From: Arbacia lixula
Lineage: Eukaryota > Echinodermata > Echinoidea > Arbacioida > Arbaciidae
Direction of reading: 5' to 3'
DNA length: 64,000 bases
Assembly (NCBI GenBank): GCA_963669155.1
Contig: OZ022581.1
Span: forward strand, 18,927,480 to 18,991,479
A model generated the notes under the pieces. The model saw nothing but the letters and a program-made list of their open reading frames with translations. It ran no database searches and had not been told where the DNA came from. The position numbers and the translations under genes were made by a program. Each line of letters begins with the position of its first letter. The stretch's first letter is position 1. Of this stretch, positions 13,901 through 28,900 are shown one piece after another.

Positions 13901-16900
13901 CTGTTGGTATGTTAACAACTGTTTGATCCTTTCCACTCATTTCCTACTACATATAAATTGTTGGGCTTTCCAATGTAAAACAAAGGACTTAATCTGCCGA
14001 TATGTTTCAAGATTATCTAGCTCATGATTTCTGGGCATGTTGCTATATCGTTTCATTCTCATCAAACTTCATTTAAGATAGTAACGTTAATCATTCATAC
14101 ATCTTGTATGTTTATACATGTATGTTGGCTCTTCTCCATTTGTGTGTGATTTCATGTTCTACTGTATAAATTCTTTGTATTCCTTGTATAAGTACAGAAC
14201 TTGTAACTGTTGATATCTGTGAAATGTATTCATGTTGTACTCTGTCCCATGAGGTTCTGTATTAATCCTACCATCTTGTATCAATTCCATTCTGTATCCA
14301 CGGTTACATCACTAACCCAACCCAGCAAGTGGCGACAATACACGCCCTGTCATTGCTGACTGTCCTGAAGACATCTCCATCCAGCTCCCCGATAACATTC
14401 CCATAACGACCATCTCTGTCACGTGGGCGGAGCCTACCGCTACGGATGACTCGGGCTCTGTTTCGTTCGTGACCACTCACGAGCCTGGCGACGCCTTCCC
14501 TGTGGATTCCTCGACTACAGTTACTTACACATTTAGTGATGAGGCTGGGAATTTGGCGACCTGTTCATTCAATGTAGAGGTGTCTTCTGGTATGTTTACT
14601 AACACAATAACATCTGGCATGGTTAATGTATTTATGTATTGCATCTGTGTTTATTGTGCTTACCAATGATGTGTAGAATTTGTCTCAACTCAATTATGAT
14701 TTTGTTCCTTCTTTCAGAACATAAGTCTTGATTCAAATCTCTGAAAAAAGTACAAGTGGATTGCAAAATGTTAAATTATCCAAATCTACCATATTGTTTT
14801 CTTTGCTTTTACTTTTCTTTTGTTTTCAGTTTGTGAATTTATGTTTATTGATTCTCTGCAAATTTTCTGAAACTTTGCTTTCTATATGTTCTGTGTACCT
14901 CAACAATACTAAATAGGCATACATTATATCATTTTCTGCACGTGCCATTAGTTTCTCTAAAGCTCACTTCTATTGTTTGTAACTGTCAGTCCTGCAAGCT
15001 CGGAATTGTTACCGGTAGCTATTCAATTCTTGAGAGTATTGTCATACTTTTTGTTCAGTCCAAGGAGTTTGCGTTTTCCCATTTCTTTCTGTTTGAGTGT
15101 GCCATGCTAACCGTTAACACAACCGTTCCGTCTGCAGCCACTACTGACAACGTTGACCCCGTGATCAGTGGATGTCCCTCTGACATCACTGTCTCGGCAG
15201 CCCTTGGCTCTAACGGCGCCACTGTAACCTGGAACGAGCCCACGGCAACCGACAACTCTGGCTCTGCCCCCGTTGTTACCTCCTCTGCCTCTCCCGGTGA
15301 TGCGTTCAGTGTTGGCACTACCTCTGTGTTGTATACTTTCACAGATGCTTCCGGAAACTTTGCTCAGTGTGCTTTTGATGTAACTGTGGTTGGTACGTCA
15401 TTGCTGTAACATTCTCACTAGCATGTTAGGCCTGCTGCCTTTGATGTTTTCCCCACAAATTAACATTCATGACTTTGCTATTCATTGTTTTAAGTGTGAC
15501 CATTGTGTCATTGTAACATTTGATGTGTGATAGTTCTGTTTTTCTGTTTTTGTTCTTTTTTTGCTGCTAAAATTTGCTGACATACCTGTGCATACAACCA
15601 CATACAAGGAAAAGTCATTTGATGTACTGCATAGCTGGATCCAGGTATTTTTTTGTGGTCATGTCTGCTTCTGGTCTAGTGTACCAGTGTAAGAGACAGA
15701 AGCTGACATAATGGTAACAAAAATCTGGTCGTTGCTGTGCAGTGCATTATTGGACGACATTCTCCAATATATGTACATACATACATTATATAGTTATTAA
15801 TTGTTGTTGTTCTGTGAAATGAACTATGTAGTATGTTCATGAATTGTATTCGCAAGTCTGTTATGCATTATATTGTTATGTATGTTTGTTTGTACTCTTA
15901 TACCCCGAGAGGGGGTCTCTAGAGTCAATAAAATTCTACAAAATTCTAAAAATTCTATGTTTATGATATCCATCATTTATCTCTGTATTCAATCATGTAA
16001 GTTGTTCTATCATTACCCAGAGAGCATCAAACAATGTATGTGCATTAATATTGCATTGCATTTTGTATTTGTGTTCATCATGCCTCATATACTAGTGATA
16101 TGACATATATAATTCTTGCTAAAAACTCAGAATTCCTTCAAATCTTAAAAGCATGTGATTTCTTCCCCCCCCCCCTGCCTTGAAACCTATTAAGCAAGCA
16201 ACTTTTGCTAGTAAAATTGTATTATTTTGCTCTTCATGCAGCCACTACTGACAACACAGACCCAGTTATCACTGGCTGTCCCTCAAACATCAATGTAGTC
16301 ATCCCCTTTGGATCCACTAGTACCTCTGTCACCTGGACAGAGCCCACTGCTACCGATAACTCTGGTGGTGTAGTTACTTCTACATCTACTGCTGTTCCTG
16401 GAGCTTCCTTCAATGTTGGCACGACCACTGTTACCTATGTGTTCACCGATGGTGCTGGAAACAACGCCATCTGCCAATTTACTGTCACTGTCTCAGGTAC
16501 GCTCACACACCCTTTGAAAGAATTTTCTTGTAATCTTTTTATCCCTGTCACAGTACTTCTTCAATGTCTATGAAGTTTTTATTCTTCTTCCGAGCTGGTA
16601 CTTTTGTGTAATGTTCTGTTTTTGTTCATATGTTCTGGAGAAAGTGACTGTCTGCACCATCCTTTTCAAAGAACTTTCACCAAATTATTAAGGACACGTG
16701 TGTTTGTAATGATTTGTTCCCGTTTTATACTCCTTCAAAGTCCATAAACTAAAGCCAATTATTCCACATAGAGGCCTCTTTCTTCAGAAAAAAAACTGTG
16801 TATTTCCCCACTAGGATTTGGTTTGATTGCATACAATATTAACGCATGTGCATATTATTTGTCACTCTTCTCAATGCAGAGTATAGGGGTGTAATATTGT

Positions 16901-19900
16901 TGCGATATGATACACTGGTGGAAATATTCAAATGCAATTCTTTCCTTGGCACATGCACAGTCTCGTAGAAGCACATTGAGATAAGGGCACCAAATGCAAT
17001 AAGGTACACTGATGGCATTGTCATTGTCAGTGTCATGACGTCATATTAACTTGATCTTCATGGAACACCACCCCAGATAAATTGCATTCACAAAACATAA
17101 ATAATTTTTTTTTTTTTGTATACCAGTTAAATTGCATTCAGTTAGCATGAATATATCTGGTATACCACTGGAGGGCATCCAATATTGTAACGAATGTATG
17201 CTGTTGTTCCCTTGTACCTTTGTGTAATGTTTAATCTTTGGGTATATCATGTGGCATTATATATATATTTATATCAACACCGTTGCATCCCCATTCTATT
17301 CTATAGCTACTACTGACAACACAGACCCAGTTATCACTGGCTGTCCCTCAAACATCAATGTAGTCATCCCCTTTGGATCCACTAGTACCTCTGTCACGTG
17401 GACAGAGCCCACTGCTACCGATAACTCTGGTGTAGTTACTTCTACATCTACTGCTGTTCCTGGAGCTTCCTTCAATGTTGGCACGACCACTGTTACCTAT
17501 GTGTTCACCGATGGTGCTGGAAATGATGCTACTTGCCAGTTCAATGTCATTGTCTCTGGTATGCACTCACCCTTTCTAAGATTTTTTCATGAAGTGCACG
17601 CCTTTTGTAGACATTCTATCTTGTGTTGTGTTGTCCTGTGGTTATGTTTCATGTGTATCTGTGTACCTCACATACTTGCCTATAGTGTCTGGGGACAACA
17701 CAGATCCTGTGGTTGCTGGTTGCCCCTCTGACATTGTGGTGGAGGCCATTGTAGGATCAGGCGATGTCTCGGTCACATGGACGGAGCCTACCGCATCGGA
17801 CGATTCGGGATCCGTGTCGAGGAGTCAAACATCCAGTCCTGGCGATGCTTTCCCATTTGGGTCGACAGAAGTGACATACACTTTTACTGACCCATCAGCG
17901 AACTTTGCCACTTGCTCTTTCAATGTCATTGTGTCTGGTATGTGTTTTGATAGTTTCTAACCTTAATACTGTATCTTAGGCAGGCTAACTACTACCTTTT
18001 GTTTATAATCTCTGTTACTGTGGAATTTGTGGGGAACTGCACACATGAAAAACAATCCACCTTCAGTCACATTCAATCCCTAATCTCACCCCAAAACACT
18101 GCCCATCCCCTTCCATACCTGAAAGCCCCCCAAACCACTCCGAAATGCCCCCACTCTGCACCTAAATGTGCCATCTTACTGATTCTTAGGCCCACCTATA
18201 TACAAGCTTGGTAGATATAACTTCCCAAAGTGTGCATGCTAGTAAACTCCAATATCTTTGATATAAATGGAGATAAATGCAGGTCATATCTGCCTCCCTT
18301 GATAAACTAAACAGAAGAATATGCCAGTTTTTGTTACTGATATATTACATTCTAGTCACGTTACTTGTGTTGTGCATGCTGAAGTAAGAACATTATCACA
18401 CCGAGATGGTTGATGGACAAAACATGCTTAATTCTGTTCCTTGACCATATCCATGTTTGTAGCTAACAAAAGATTGTATCCATGTGTTTGTCTTGTTTTC
18501 ATTTGCAGTATATTGCATATACATATAAACCACTCACTATGTTAGCATATTATGTTTGTGTCTCCAATAACCTACTACCACCCCCTACCATCACCTGCCA
18601 TCATCACCTGCCACCACCTCCACCCACTGCCACCACCAACATCACCACACCCAATTACCACCTACCACTACCACCATCACTTACTCCCACCGCTACCATT
18701 ACCACCTCCCAACACCACCACGTCCCCACACCTACACCTCCCCACACCACCACCTCCCCACACCACCATCTCCCCACACCACCACCTCCCCACACCACCA
18801 CCTCCCCACACCTACACCTCCCCACACCACCACCTCCCCACACCACCACCTCCCCACACACCACCTTCCCACACCACCCCCTCCCCACACCACCACCTCC
18901 CCACACCACCACCTCCCCACACCACCACCTCCCCACACCACCACCTCCCTACATCACCACCTCCCCACACCACCACATCCCCACACCCTTACCTCTCATC
19001 TCTCCTTGTCACCCCTATCACCACCACTACCACCTCCCTGCACCCCAACCTCCCACACCACCATCTCCCCACACCCCAACCTCCCCACACTCCAACCTCC
19101 CCACACTCCAACCTCCCCACACTCCAACCTCCCCACACTCCAACCTCCCCACACTCCAACCTCCCATCACTTCTATCACCCCCATTACCCACACCCCCAC
19201 CTCCACCACCACCACCCACAGCCATCCCTGATGAGTCTGCACCCCAGGTCACTGGCTGTCCCTCTGACATTGAGGTGGAGGCTGTGGTGGGTTCTGCTGA
19301 TGTACCCGTCTCTTGGATGGAGCCGCAAGCCACCGATAACTCTGGCTCCCTCAACTCCACTCAGACCGCCTACCCTGGGGACCCTTTCCCATTTGGCTCC
19401 ACTAACATTGTCTACACTTTCACTGATGTGTCGGGAAACTCTGCTACTTGTTCATTTTCTGTGGTTATTATTGGTATGTTTGTCTTGTCTTTCTGTTTGT
19501 GTGTAATGAAATCTCACATGTGCACTATTATGTACACATATATATGCACACCCATTTTGCTTTCAAGATTTTGGAATTTTGTAATAGGGAACAATGAAAC
19601 AAAGTTTGACTAAGATGTATGTTACAGATACTTTTTAAGGTCCATGTATATATATATCTCTCATTAAAAATGAAAACATGTTTTAGACACATTTGTGTAC
19701 ACAATACATTTGCAATTGTCCATGTTTTCTGACGACTGTTAAAAAATGATAAATTATGGGTCAGCTTGGGAATTTGGGAATGGTTTATATAGGACTATAC
19801 AGAAGTGTGTTCAGACATTTTAACAGATGTTCGTTAATGTACTTTTTTTATGTTGTATCGTGTTTACATTTTGTATTGTATGTGTCATTTCTCTAACCCA

Positions 19901-22900
19901 CTATTCGTCCATGAATGTGTTACTGTAACTTGTCATGTGACCTCACCCAGCCATTCCCGACGAAGAGGATCCAGTCGTTGTTAACTGTCCGTCTGACGTT
20001 ACCTTGACGGTTCCCTCTGGTGTTGGTGCTGTCAGTGTCACATGGGTGGAGCCCACGGCCACTGATAACTCTGGATCGGTTTTCACCTCTGCGTCACATG
20101 TCCCCGGAGATGTCTTCCCCATGGGCTCGACTGAAGTCACTTACACTTTCACGGATACCTCTCTCAACACTGTTGCGTGTTCCTTTAATGTGATTGTCTC
20201 TGTTGGTATGTTAACAACTGTTTGATCCTTTCCACTCATTTCCTACTACATATAAATTGTTGGGCTTTCCAATGTAAAACAAAGGACTTAATCTGCCGAT
20301 ATGTTTCAAGATTATCTACCGGGTAGCTCAAGATTTCTGGGCATGTTGCTATATCGTTTCACTCTCATCAATCTTCATTTAAGATAGTAACGTTAATCAT
20401 TCATACATCTTGTATGTTTATACATGTATGTTGGCTCTTCTCCATTTGTGTGTGATTTCATGTTCTACTGTATAAATTCTTTGTATTCCTTGTATAAGTA
20501 CAGAACTTGTAACTGTTGATATCTGTGAAATGTATTCATGTTGTACTCTGTCCCATGAGGTTCTGTATTAATCCTACCGTCTTGTATCAATTCCATTCTG
20601 TATCCACGGTTACATCACTAACCCCACCCAGCAAGTGGCGACAATACACGCCCAGTCATTGCTGACTGTCCTGAAGACATCTCCATCCAGCTCCCCGATA
20701 ACATTCCCATAACGACCATCTCTGTCACGTGGGTGGAGCCTACCGCTACGGATGACTCGGGCTCTGTTTCGTTCGTGACCACTCACGAGCCTGGCGACGC
20801 CTTCCCTGTGGATTCCTCGACTACAGTTACTTACACATTTAGTGATGAGGCTGGGAATTTGGCGACCTGTTCATTCAATGTAGAGGTGTCTTCTGGTATG
20901 TTTACTAACACAATAACATCTGGCATGGTTAATGTATTTATGTATTGCATCTGTGTTTATTGTGCTTACCAATGATGTGTAGAATTTGTCTCAACTCAAT
21001 TATGATTTTGTTCCTTCTTTCAGAACATAAGTCTTGATTCAAATCTCTGAAAAAAGTACAAGTGGATTGCAAAATGTTAAATTATCCAAATCTACCATAT
21101 TGTTTTCTTTGCTTTTACTTTTCTTTTGTTTTCAGTTTGTGAATTTATGTTTATTGATTCTCTGCAAATTTTCTGAAACTTTGCTTTCTATATGTTCTGT
21201 GTACCTCAACAATACTAAATAGGCATACATTATATCATTTTCTGCACGTGCCATTAGTTTCTCTAAAGCTCACTTCTATTGTTTGTAACTGTCAGTCCTG
21301 CAAGCTCGGAATTGTTACCGGTAGCTATTCAATTCTTGAGAGTATTGTCATACTTTTTGTTCAGTCCAAGGAGTTTGCGTTTTCCCATTTCTTTCTGTTT
21401 GAGTGTGCCATGCTAACCGTTAACACAACCGTTCCGTCTGCAGCCACTACTGACAACGTTGACCCCGTGATCAGCGGATGTCCCTCTGACATCACTGTCT
21501 CGGCAGCCCTTGGCTCTAACGGCGCCACTGTAACCTGGAACGAGCCCACGGCAACCGACAACTCTGGCTCTGCCCCCGTTGTTACCTCCTCTGCCTCTCC
21601 CGGTGATGCGTTCAGTGTTGGCACTACCTCTGTGTTGTATACTTTCACAGATGCTTCCGGAAACTTTGCTCAGTGTGCTTTTGATGTAACTGTGGTTGGT
21701 ACGTCATTGCTGTAACATTCTCACTAGCATGTTAGGCCTGCTGCCTTTGATGTTTCCCCCACAAATTAACGTCCATAACTTTGCTATTTGTTGTTTTAAG
21801 TGTGACCATTGTGTCATTGTAACATTTTATGTGTGACAGTTCTTTTTTCTTTTTTTTTGCTGCTAAAATTTGCTGACATACCTGTGCATACAACCACATA
21901 CAAGGAAAAGTCATATGATGTACTGCATAGCTGGATCCAGGTATTTTTTTGTGGTCATGTCTGCTTCTGGTCTAGTGTACCAGTGTAAGAGACAGAAGCT
22001 GACATGATGGTAACAAAAATCTGGTCGTTGCTGTGCAGTGCATTACTGGACGACATCCTCCGATATATGTTTAGGATATACATCATTTATCTCTGTATTC
22101 AATCATGTAAGTTGTTCTGTCATTACCCAGAGAGCATCGAACAATGTATGTGCATTAATATTGCATTGCATTTTGCAGTTGTGTTAATCATGCCTCATAT
22201 ACTAGTAATATGACATAAATAATTCTTGCTAAAAACTCAGAATTCCTTCAAATCCCCCCCCCCCCCCCCCCCCGCCTTGAAGCCTATTAAGCAAGCAACT
22301 TTTGCTAGTAAAATTGTATTATTTTGCTCTTTATGCAGCTACTACTGACAACACAGACCCAGTTATCACTGGCTGTCCCTCAAACATCAATGTAGTCATC
22401 CCCTTTGGATCCACTAGTACCTCTGTCACCTGGACAGAGCCCACTGCTACCGATAACTCTGGTGGTGTAGTTACTTCTACATCTACTGCTGTTCCTGGAG
22501 CTTCCTTCAATGTTGGCACGACCACTGTTACCTATGTGTTCACTGATGGTGCTGGAAACAACGCCATATGCCAGTTTACTGTCACTGTCTCTGGTACGCT
22601 CACACACCCTTTGAAAGAATTTTCTTGTAACTTTTTATCCCTGTCACAGTACTTCTTTAATGTCTTTGAAGTTTTTATTCTGCTTCTTCCAAGCTGGTAC
22701 TTTTGTGTAATGTTTTGTCTTTGTTCATAATTTTTTATGTTCTGGAGAAAGTGACTGTCTGCACCAACCTTTTCAAAGAACTTTCACCAAATTATTAAGG
22801 ACACATGTGTTTGTAATGATTTGTTCCCGTTTTATACTCCTTCAAAGTCCATAAACTAAAGCCCATCATTCCACATAGAGGCCTCTTTCTTCAGAAAATA

Positions 22901-25900
22901 AAACTGTGCATTTCCACACTAGGATTTGGTTTGATTGCATACAATAATGTTAACGCATGTGCATATTATTTATCACTCTTCTCAATGCAGAGTATAGGGG
23001 TGTAATATTGTTGCGATATGATACACTGGAGGAAATATTCAAATGCAATTCTTTCCATGGCACATGCACAGTCTCGTAGAAGCACATTGAGATAAGGGCA
23101 CCAAATGCAATAAAGTACGCTGATGGCATTGTCATTGTCAGTGTCATGACGTCACATTAACTTGATCATCTTGGAACACCACCCCAGATAAATTGCATTC
23201 ACAAAACATGAATAATTTTTTTTTTTTTGTATACCAGTTAAATCGCATTCAGTTAGCATGAATATATCTGGTATACCACTGGAGGGCATCCAATATTGTA
23301 AATAATGTATGCTGTTGTTCCCTTGTACCTTTGTGTAATGTTTAATCTTTGGGTATATCATGTGGCATTATATATATATTTATATCAACACCGTTGCATC
23401 CCCATTCCATTCTATAGCTACTACTGACAACACAGACCCAGTTATCACTGGCTGTCCCTCAAACATCAATGTAGTCATCCCCTTTGGATCCACTAGTACC
23501 TCTGTCACATGGACAGAGCCCACTGCTACCGATAACTCTGGTGTAGTTACTTCTACATCTACTGCTGTTCCTGGATCTTCCTTCAATGTTGGCACGACCA
23601 CTGTTACCTATGTGTTCACTGATGGTGCTGGAAATGATGCTACTTGCCAGTTCAATGTCATTGTCTCTGGTATGCACTCACCCTTTCTAAGATTTTTTCA
23701 TGAAGTGCATGCCTTTTGTAGACATTCTATCTTTGTACTTCCTAAATGCCCATGACTGCAAAGTGATTATTCTTCTATTTCCTAGCTTGCTCTTTTGTGT
23801 AATGTTTTGTCTTTGTTCATATCATCTGGAGAAAGTGACTGTCCGCACCAACCCTCTCAAAGAATTTTCACCATTTGTAATGATTTGGTCCTGTTATCCA
23901 TCAATGTCCATAAACTATATCCATTTATTACACATAGAGGCCTCTTTCTGGAGAATAAAATATTGGTATTTCCCTGCTAGGTCTTGGTTTGATTGCATAC
24001 AACAGTATGAGCATATTGTGTGCATTTTTGTTATTCTTAATGTTGAATATATGGGCCCAATATTGTTACAATATTATATATCGACTTAAATATTAATTGC
24101 CTTTTTGCCTTGGCGCATATGTGGAGGTTGGAGAAGCACTTTGGGACAAATGCACCAAAATTCAATAAGGCACACTGATGGACATAATACACATTGTCAT
24201 TGTCAGTGTGATGACATCACACCATCATCTTGATCATCTCAGAATACTACTCCAGATATATTGCATTCAAGTAGCAGGAATATATCTGGTATACCACTGG
24301 AGGGCATCCAATATTGTAACTATTGTATGTGGCTGTTCCCTTGTACCTTTGTGTAATGTTTTGTCTTTGGGTATATCATGCGGCATTTTATATATATTTA
24401 TATCATCACCGTTGCATCCCCATTCCATTCTGTAGCTACTACTGACAACACAGACCCAGTTATCACTGGCTGTCCCTCAAACATCAATGTAGTCATCCCC
24501 TTTGGATCCACTAGTACCTCTGTCACGTGGACAGAGCCCACTGCTACCGATAACTCTGGTGGTGTCGTTACTTCTACATCTACTGCTGTTCCTGGATCTT
24601 CCTTCAATGTTGGCACGACCACTGTTACCTATGTGTTCACTGATGGTGCTGGAAACAACGCCATATGCCAGTTTACTGTCACGGTCTCTGGTACGCACTC
24701 ACCCTTTCAAAGAACTTCCACAAAGTGCATGCTTTTGTAATCATTCTCTTCTTGTACTTTTGAAATGTCCATGAAGTATAAAGTCTTATTCTGCTTTTCC
24801 CTAGCTTGTACTTTTGTGTTATATTTTGTCTTTGTTCCTATGTGAAAGAAGCAACTGTCTACACCAACCCTTTCAAAGAACTTTCACCAAATTAAGACAC
24901 ATCCATTGGTAATGACTTTGTTCTTCTTCCACTTCATCAATGTCCCAAAAATCAGAGCTTAATGTTTTGTTATGGTATTCCCCTGTTTTTTGTTATGTTG
25001 TGTCTGTGGGTATATTGTCTTTAACTGTCGCATGTTTTCGTATCACCTCACTTCCATTCTATAGCTACTACTGACAACACAGACCCAGTTATCACTGGCT
25101 GTCCCTCAAACATCAATGTAGTCATCCCCTTTGGATCCACTAGTACCTCTGTCACCTGGACAGAGCCCACTGCTACCGATAACTCTGGTGGTGTAGTTAC
25201 TTCTACATCTACTGCTGTTCCTGGATCTTCCTTCAATGTTGGCACGACCACTGTTACCTATGTGTTCACCGATGGTGCTGGAAATGATGCTACTTGCCAG
25301 TTCAATGTCATTGTCTCTGGTATGCACTCACCCTTTCAAAGATTTTTCATGTAGTGCATGATTTTTTGTAGTCATTCTATCCTTGTTGTACTTTCTAAAT
25401 GTCCATGAACTATAAAATCTTTATTCTTCTATTCCCTAGCTTGTACGTCTATGTAATGTTTTGGCTTTGTTCATATTATTTGGAAGAAGTGACTTTCCGC
25501 ACCAACCCTCTCAAAGAATTTTCATCATTTGTAATGATTTGGTCCTGTTATCCATCAATGTCCATTAACTATATCCATTTATTACACATAGAGGCCTCTT
25601 TCTGGAGAATAAAATGTTGGTATTTCCCTGCTAGGTCTTGGTTTGATTGCATACAACAGTATGAGCATATTGTGTGCATTTTTGTTATTCTTGATGTTGA
25701 ATATATGGGTCCAATATTGTTACAATATTATATATCGACTTAAATATCAATTGCCTTTTTGCCTTGGCGCATATGTGGAGGTTGGAGAAGCACTTTGGGA
25801 CAAATGCACCAAAATTCAATAAGGCACACTGATGGACGTAATACACATTGTCATTGTCAGTGTGATGACATCACACCATCATCTTGATCATCTCAGAATA

Positions 25901-28900
25901 CTACTCCAGATATATTGCATTCAAGTATCAGGAATATATGTGGTATACTACTGGAGGGCATCCAATATTATAACTATTGTATGCGGCTGTTCCCTTGCAC
26001 CTTTGTGTAATGCTTTATCTTTGGGTATATCATGCCGCATTATATATATATATATTGATATCATCACCGTTGCATCCCCATTCCATTCCATAGCTACTAC
26101 TGACAACACAGACCCAGTTATCACTGGTTGTCCCTCAAACATCAATGTAGTCATCCCCTTTGGATCCACTAGTACCTCTGTCACGTGGACAGAGCCCACT
26201 GCTACCGATAACTCTGGTGTAGTTACTTCTACATCTACTGCTGTTCCTGGATCTTCCTTCAATGTTGGCACAACCACTGTTACCTATGTGTTCACTGATG
26301 GTGCTGGAAATGATGCTACTTGCCAGTTCAATGTCATTGTCTCTGGTATGCACTCACACTTTCAAAGATTTTTCACGAAGTGCATGATTTTTTGTAGTCA
26401 TTCTATCCTTGTTGTACTCTCTAAATGTCCATGAATAAAGTCTTTATTCTTCTATTCCCTAGCTTGTACGTCTATGTAATGTTTTGGCTTTGTTCATATT
26501 ATTTGGAAGAAGTGACTGTCCGCACCAACCCTCTCAAAGAATTTTCACCATTTGTAATGATTTAGTCCTGTTATCCATCAATGTCCATAAACTATATCCA
26601 TTTATTACACATAGAGGCCTCTTTCTGGAGAATAAAATGTATTTCCCTTCTAGGTCTTGGTTTGATTGCATACAATATTATGAGCATATTGTGTGCACAT
26701 TTGTTATTCTTAATGTTGAATATATGGGTCCAATATTGTTACAATATTATACATCGACTTAAATATTAATTGCCTTTGCGCCTTGGCGCCTATGCGGAGC
26801 TTGGAGAAGCACTTTGGGACATATGCACCAAAATTCAATAAGGCACACTGATGGACATAATACACACTGTCATTGTCAGTGTGATGATATCACACGATCA
26901 TCTTGATCATCTCAGAATACTACTCCAGATATATTGCATTCAAGTAGCAGGAATATATCTGGTATACCACTCGAGGGCATCCAATATTGTAACTATTGTA
27001 TGCGGCTGTTCCCTTGTACCTTTGTGTAATGTTTTATCTTTGGGTATATCATGCCGCATTATATATATATATATTTATGTCATCACCATTGCATCCCCAT
27101 TCCATTCCATAGCTTCTACTGACAACACAGACCCAGTTATCACTGGCTGTCCCTCAAACATCAATGTAGTCATCCCCTTTGGATCCACTAGTACCTCTGT
27201 CACATGGACAGAGCCCACTGCTACCGATAACTCTGGTGGTGTAGTTACTTCTACATCTACTGCTGTTCCTGGAGCTTCCTTCAATGTTGGCACGACCACT
27301 GTTACCTATGTGTTCACTGATGGTGCTGGAAACAACGCCATATGCCAGTTTACTGTCACGGTCTCTGGTACGCACTCACCCTTTCAAAGAACTTCCACAA
27401 AGTGCATGCTTTTGTAATCACTCTCTTCTTGTTGTACTTTTTATATGTACATGAACTATAAAGTCTTATTCTGCTTTTCCCTAGCTTGTACTTGTGTGTT
27501 ATGTTTTGTCTTTGTTCCTATGTGAAAGAAGCGACTGTCTACACCAACCCTTTCAAAGAACTTTCACCAATTTAAGACACATCCACTGGTAATGATTTTG
27601 TTCTTCTACCTCTTCATCAATGTCCCAAAAATCAGAGCTAAATGTTTTGTTATGGTATTCCCCTGTTTTTTGTTATGTTGTGTCTGTGGGTATATTGTCT
27701 TTAACTGTCGCATGTTTTCGTATCACCCCACTCCCATTCCATAGCCACCACTGACAACACAGACCCAGTTATCACTGGCTGTCCCTCAAACATCAATGTA
27801 GTCATCCCCTTTGGATCCACTAGTACCTCTGTTACCTGGACAGAGCCCACTGCTACCGATAACTCTGGTGGTGTAGTTACTTCTACATCTACTGCTGTTC
27901 CTGGAGCTTCCTTCAATGTTGGCACGACCACTGTTACCTATGTGTTCACTGATGGTGCTGGAAATGATGCTACTTGCCAGTTCAATGTCATTGTCTCTGG
28001 TATGCACTCACCCTTTCAAAGATTTTTCACGAAGTGCATGATTTTTTGTAGTCATTCTATCCTTGTTGTACTCTCTAAATGTCCATGAATAAAGTCTTTA
28101 TTCTTCTATTCCCTAGCTTGTATGTCTATGTAATGTTTTGGCTTTGTTCATATTATTTGGAAGAAGTGACTGTCCGCACCAACCCTCTCAAAGAATTTTC
28201 ACCATTTGTAATGATTTAGTCCTGTTATCCATCAATGTCCATAAACTATATCCATTTATTACACATAGAGACCTCTTTCTGGAGAATAAAATATATTTCC
28301 CTTCTAGGTCTTGGTTTGATTGCATACAATATTATGAGTATATTGTGTGCACATTTGTTATTCTTAATGTTGAATATATGGGTCCAATATTGTTACAATA
28401 TTATACATCGACTTAAATATTAATTGCCTTTGCGCCTTGGCGCCTATGCGGAGCTTGGAGAAGCACTTTGGGACATATGCACCAAAATTCAATAAGGCAC
28501 ACTGATGGACATAATACACATTGTCATTGTCAGTGTGATGATATCACACGATCATCTTGATCATCTCAGAAAACTACTCCAGATATATTGCATTCAAGTA
28601 GCAGGAATATATCTGGTATACCACTCGAGGGCATCCAATATTGTAACTATTGTATGCGGCTGTTCCCTTGTACCTTTGTGTAATGTTTTATCTTTGGGTA
28701 TATCATGCGGCATTATATATATATTTATGTCATCACCATTGCATCCCCATTCCATTCCGTAGCTTCTACTGACAACACAGACCCAGTTATCACTGGCTGT
28801 CCCTCAAACATCAATGTAGTCATCCCCTTTGGATCCACTAGTACCTCTGTCACGTGGACAGAGCCCACTGCTACCGATAACTCTGGTGGTGTAGTTACTT

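Larger units (their letters stand above)
11374..17621 (+). repeat. Segmental tandem duplication, copy 1 (exons 10-16)
   Basis: This 6,248-bp block is repeated directly at 17622-23731 with the same exon order and conserved introns. The junction is visible at about 17621: sequence matching the intron after exon 16 (gacattctatc) switches to sequence matching the intron before exon 10 (tgtgttgtgttgtcc). That leaves a 127-nt hybrid intron between exons 16 and 17. Confidence 0.9.
17622..23731 (+). repeat. Segmental tandem duplication, copy 2 (exons 17-23)
   Basis: 6,110-bp direct copy of 11374-17621. Differences are scattered substitutions, a longer minisatellite and a shorter intron 21. It ends where gacattctat at about 23721-23730 leaves the match to the first copy. 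Confidence 0.9.

Noticed and set aside
18482-19613. Same long Pro/His/Thr-rich frames in the duplicated copy
   Set aside because: Same minisatellite artefact; the apparent fusion with HYR exon 18 arises because the intron tract has no stops. The acceptor at 19221 fits all other exons.
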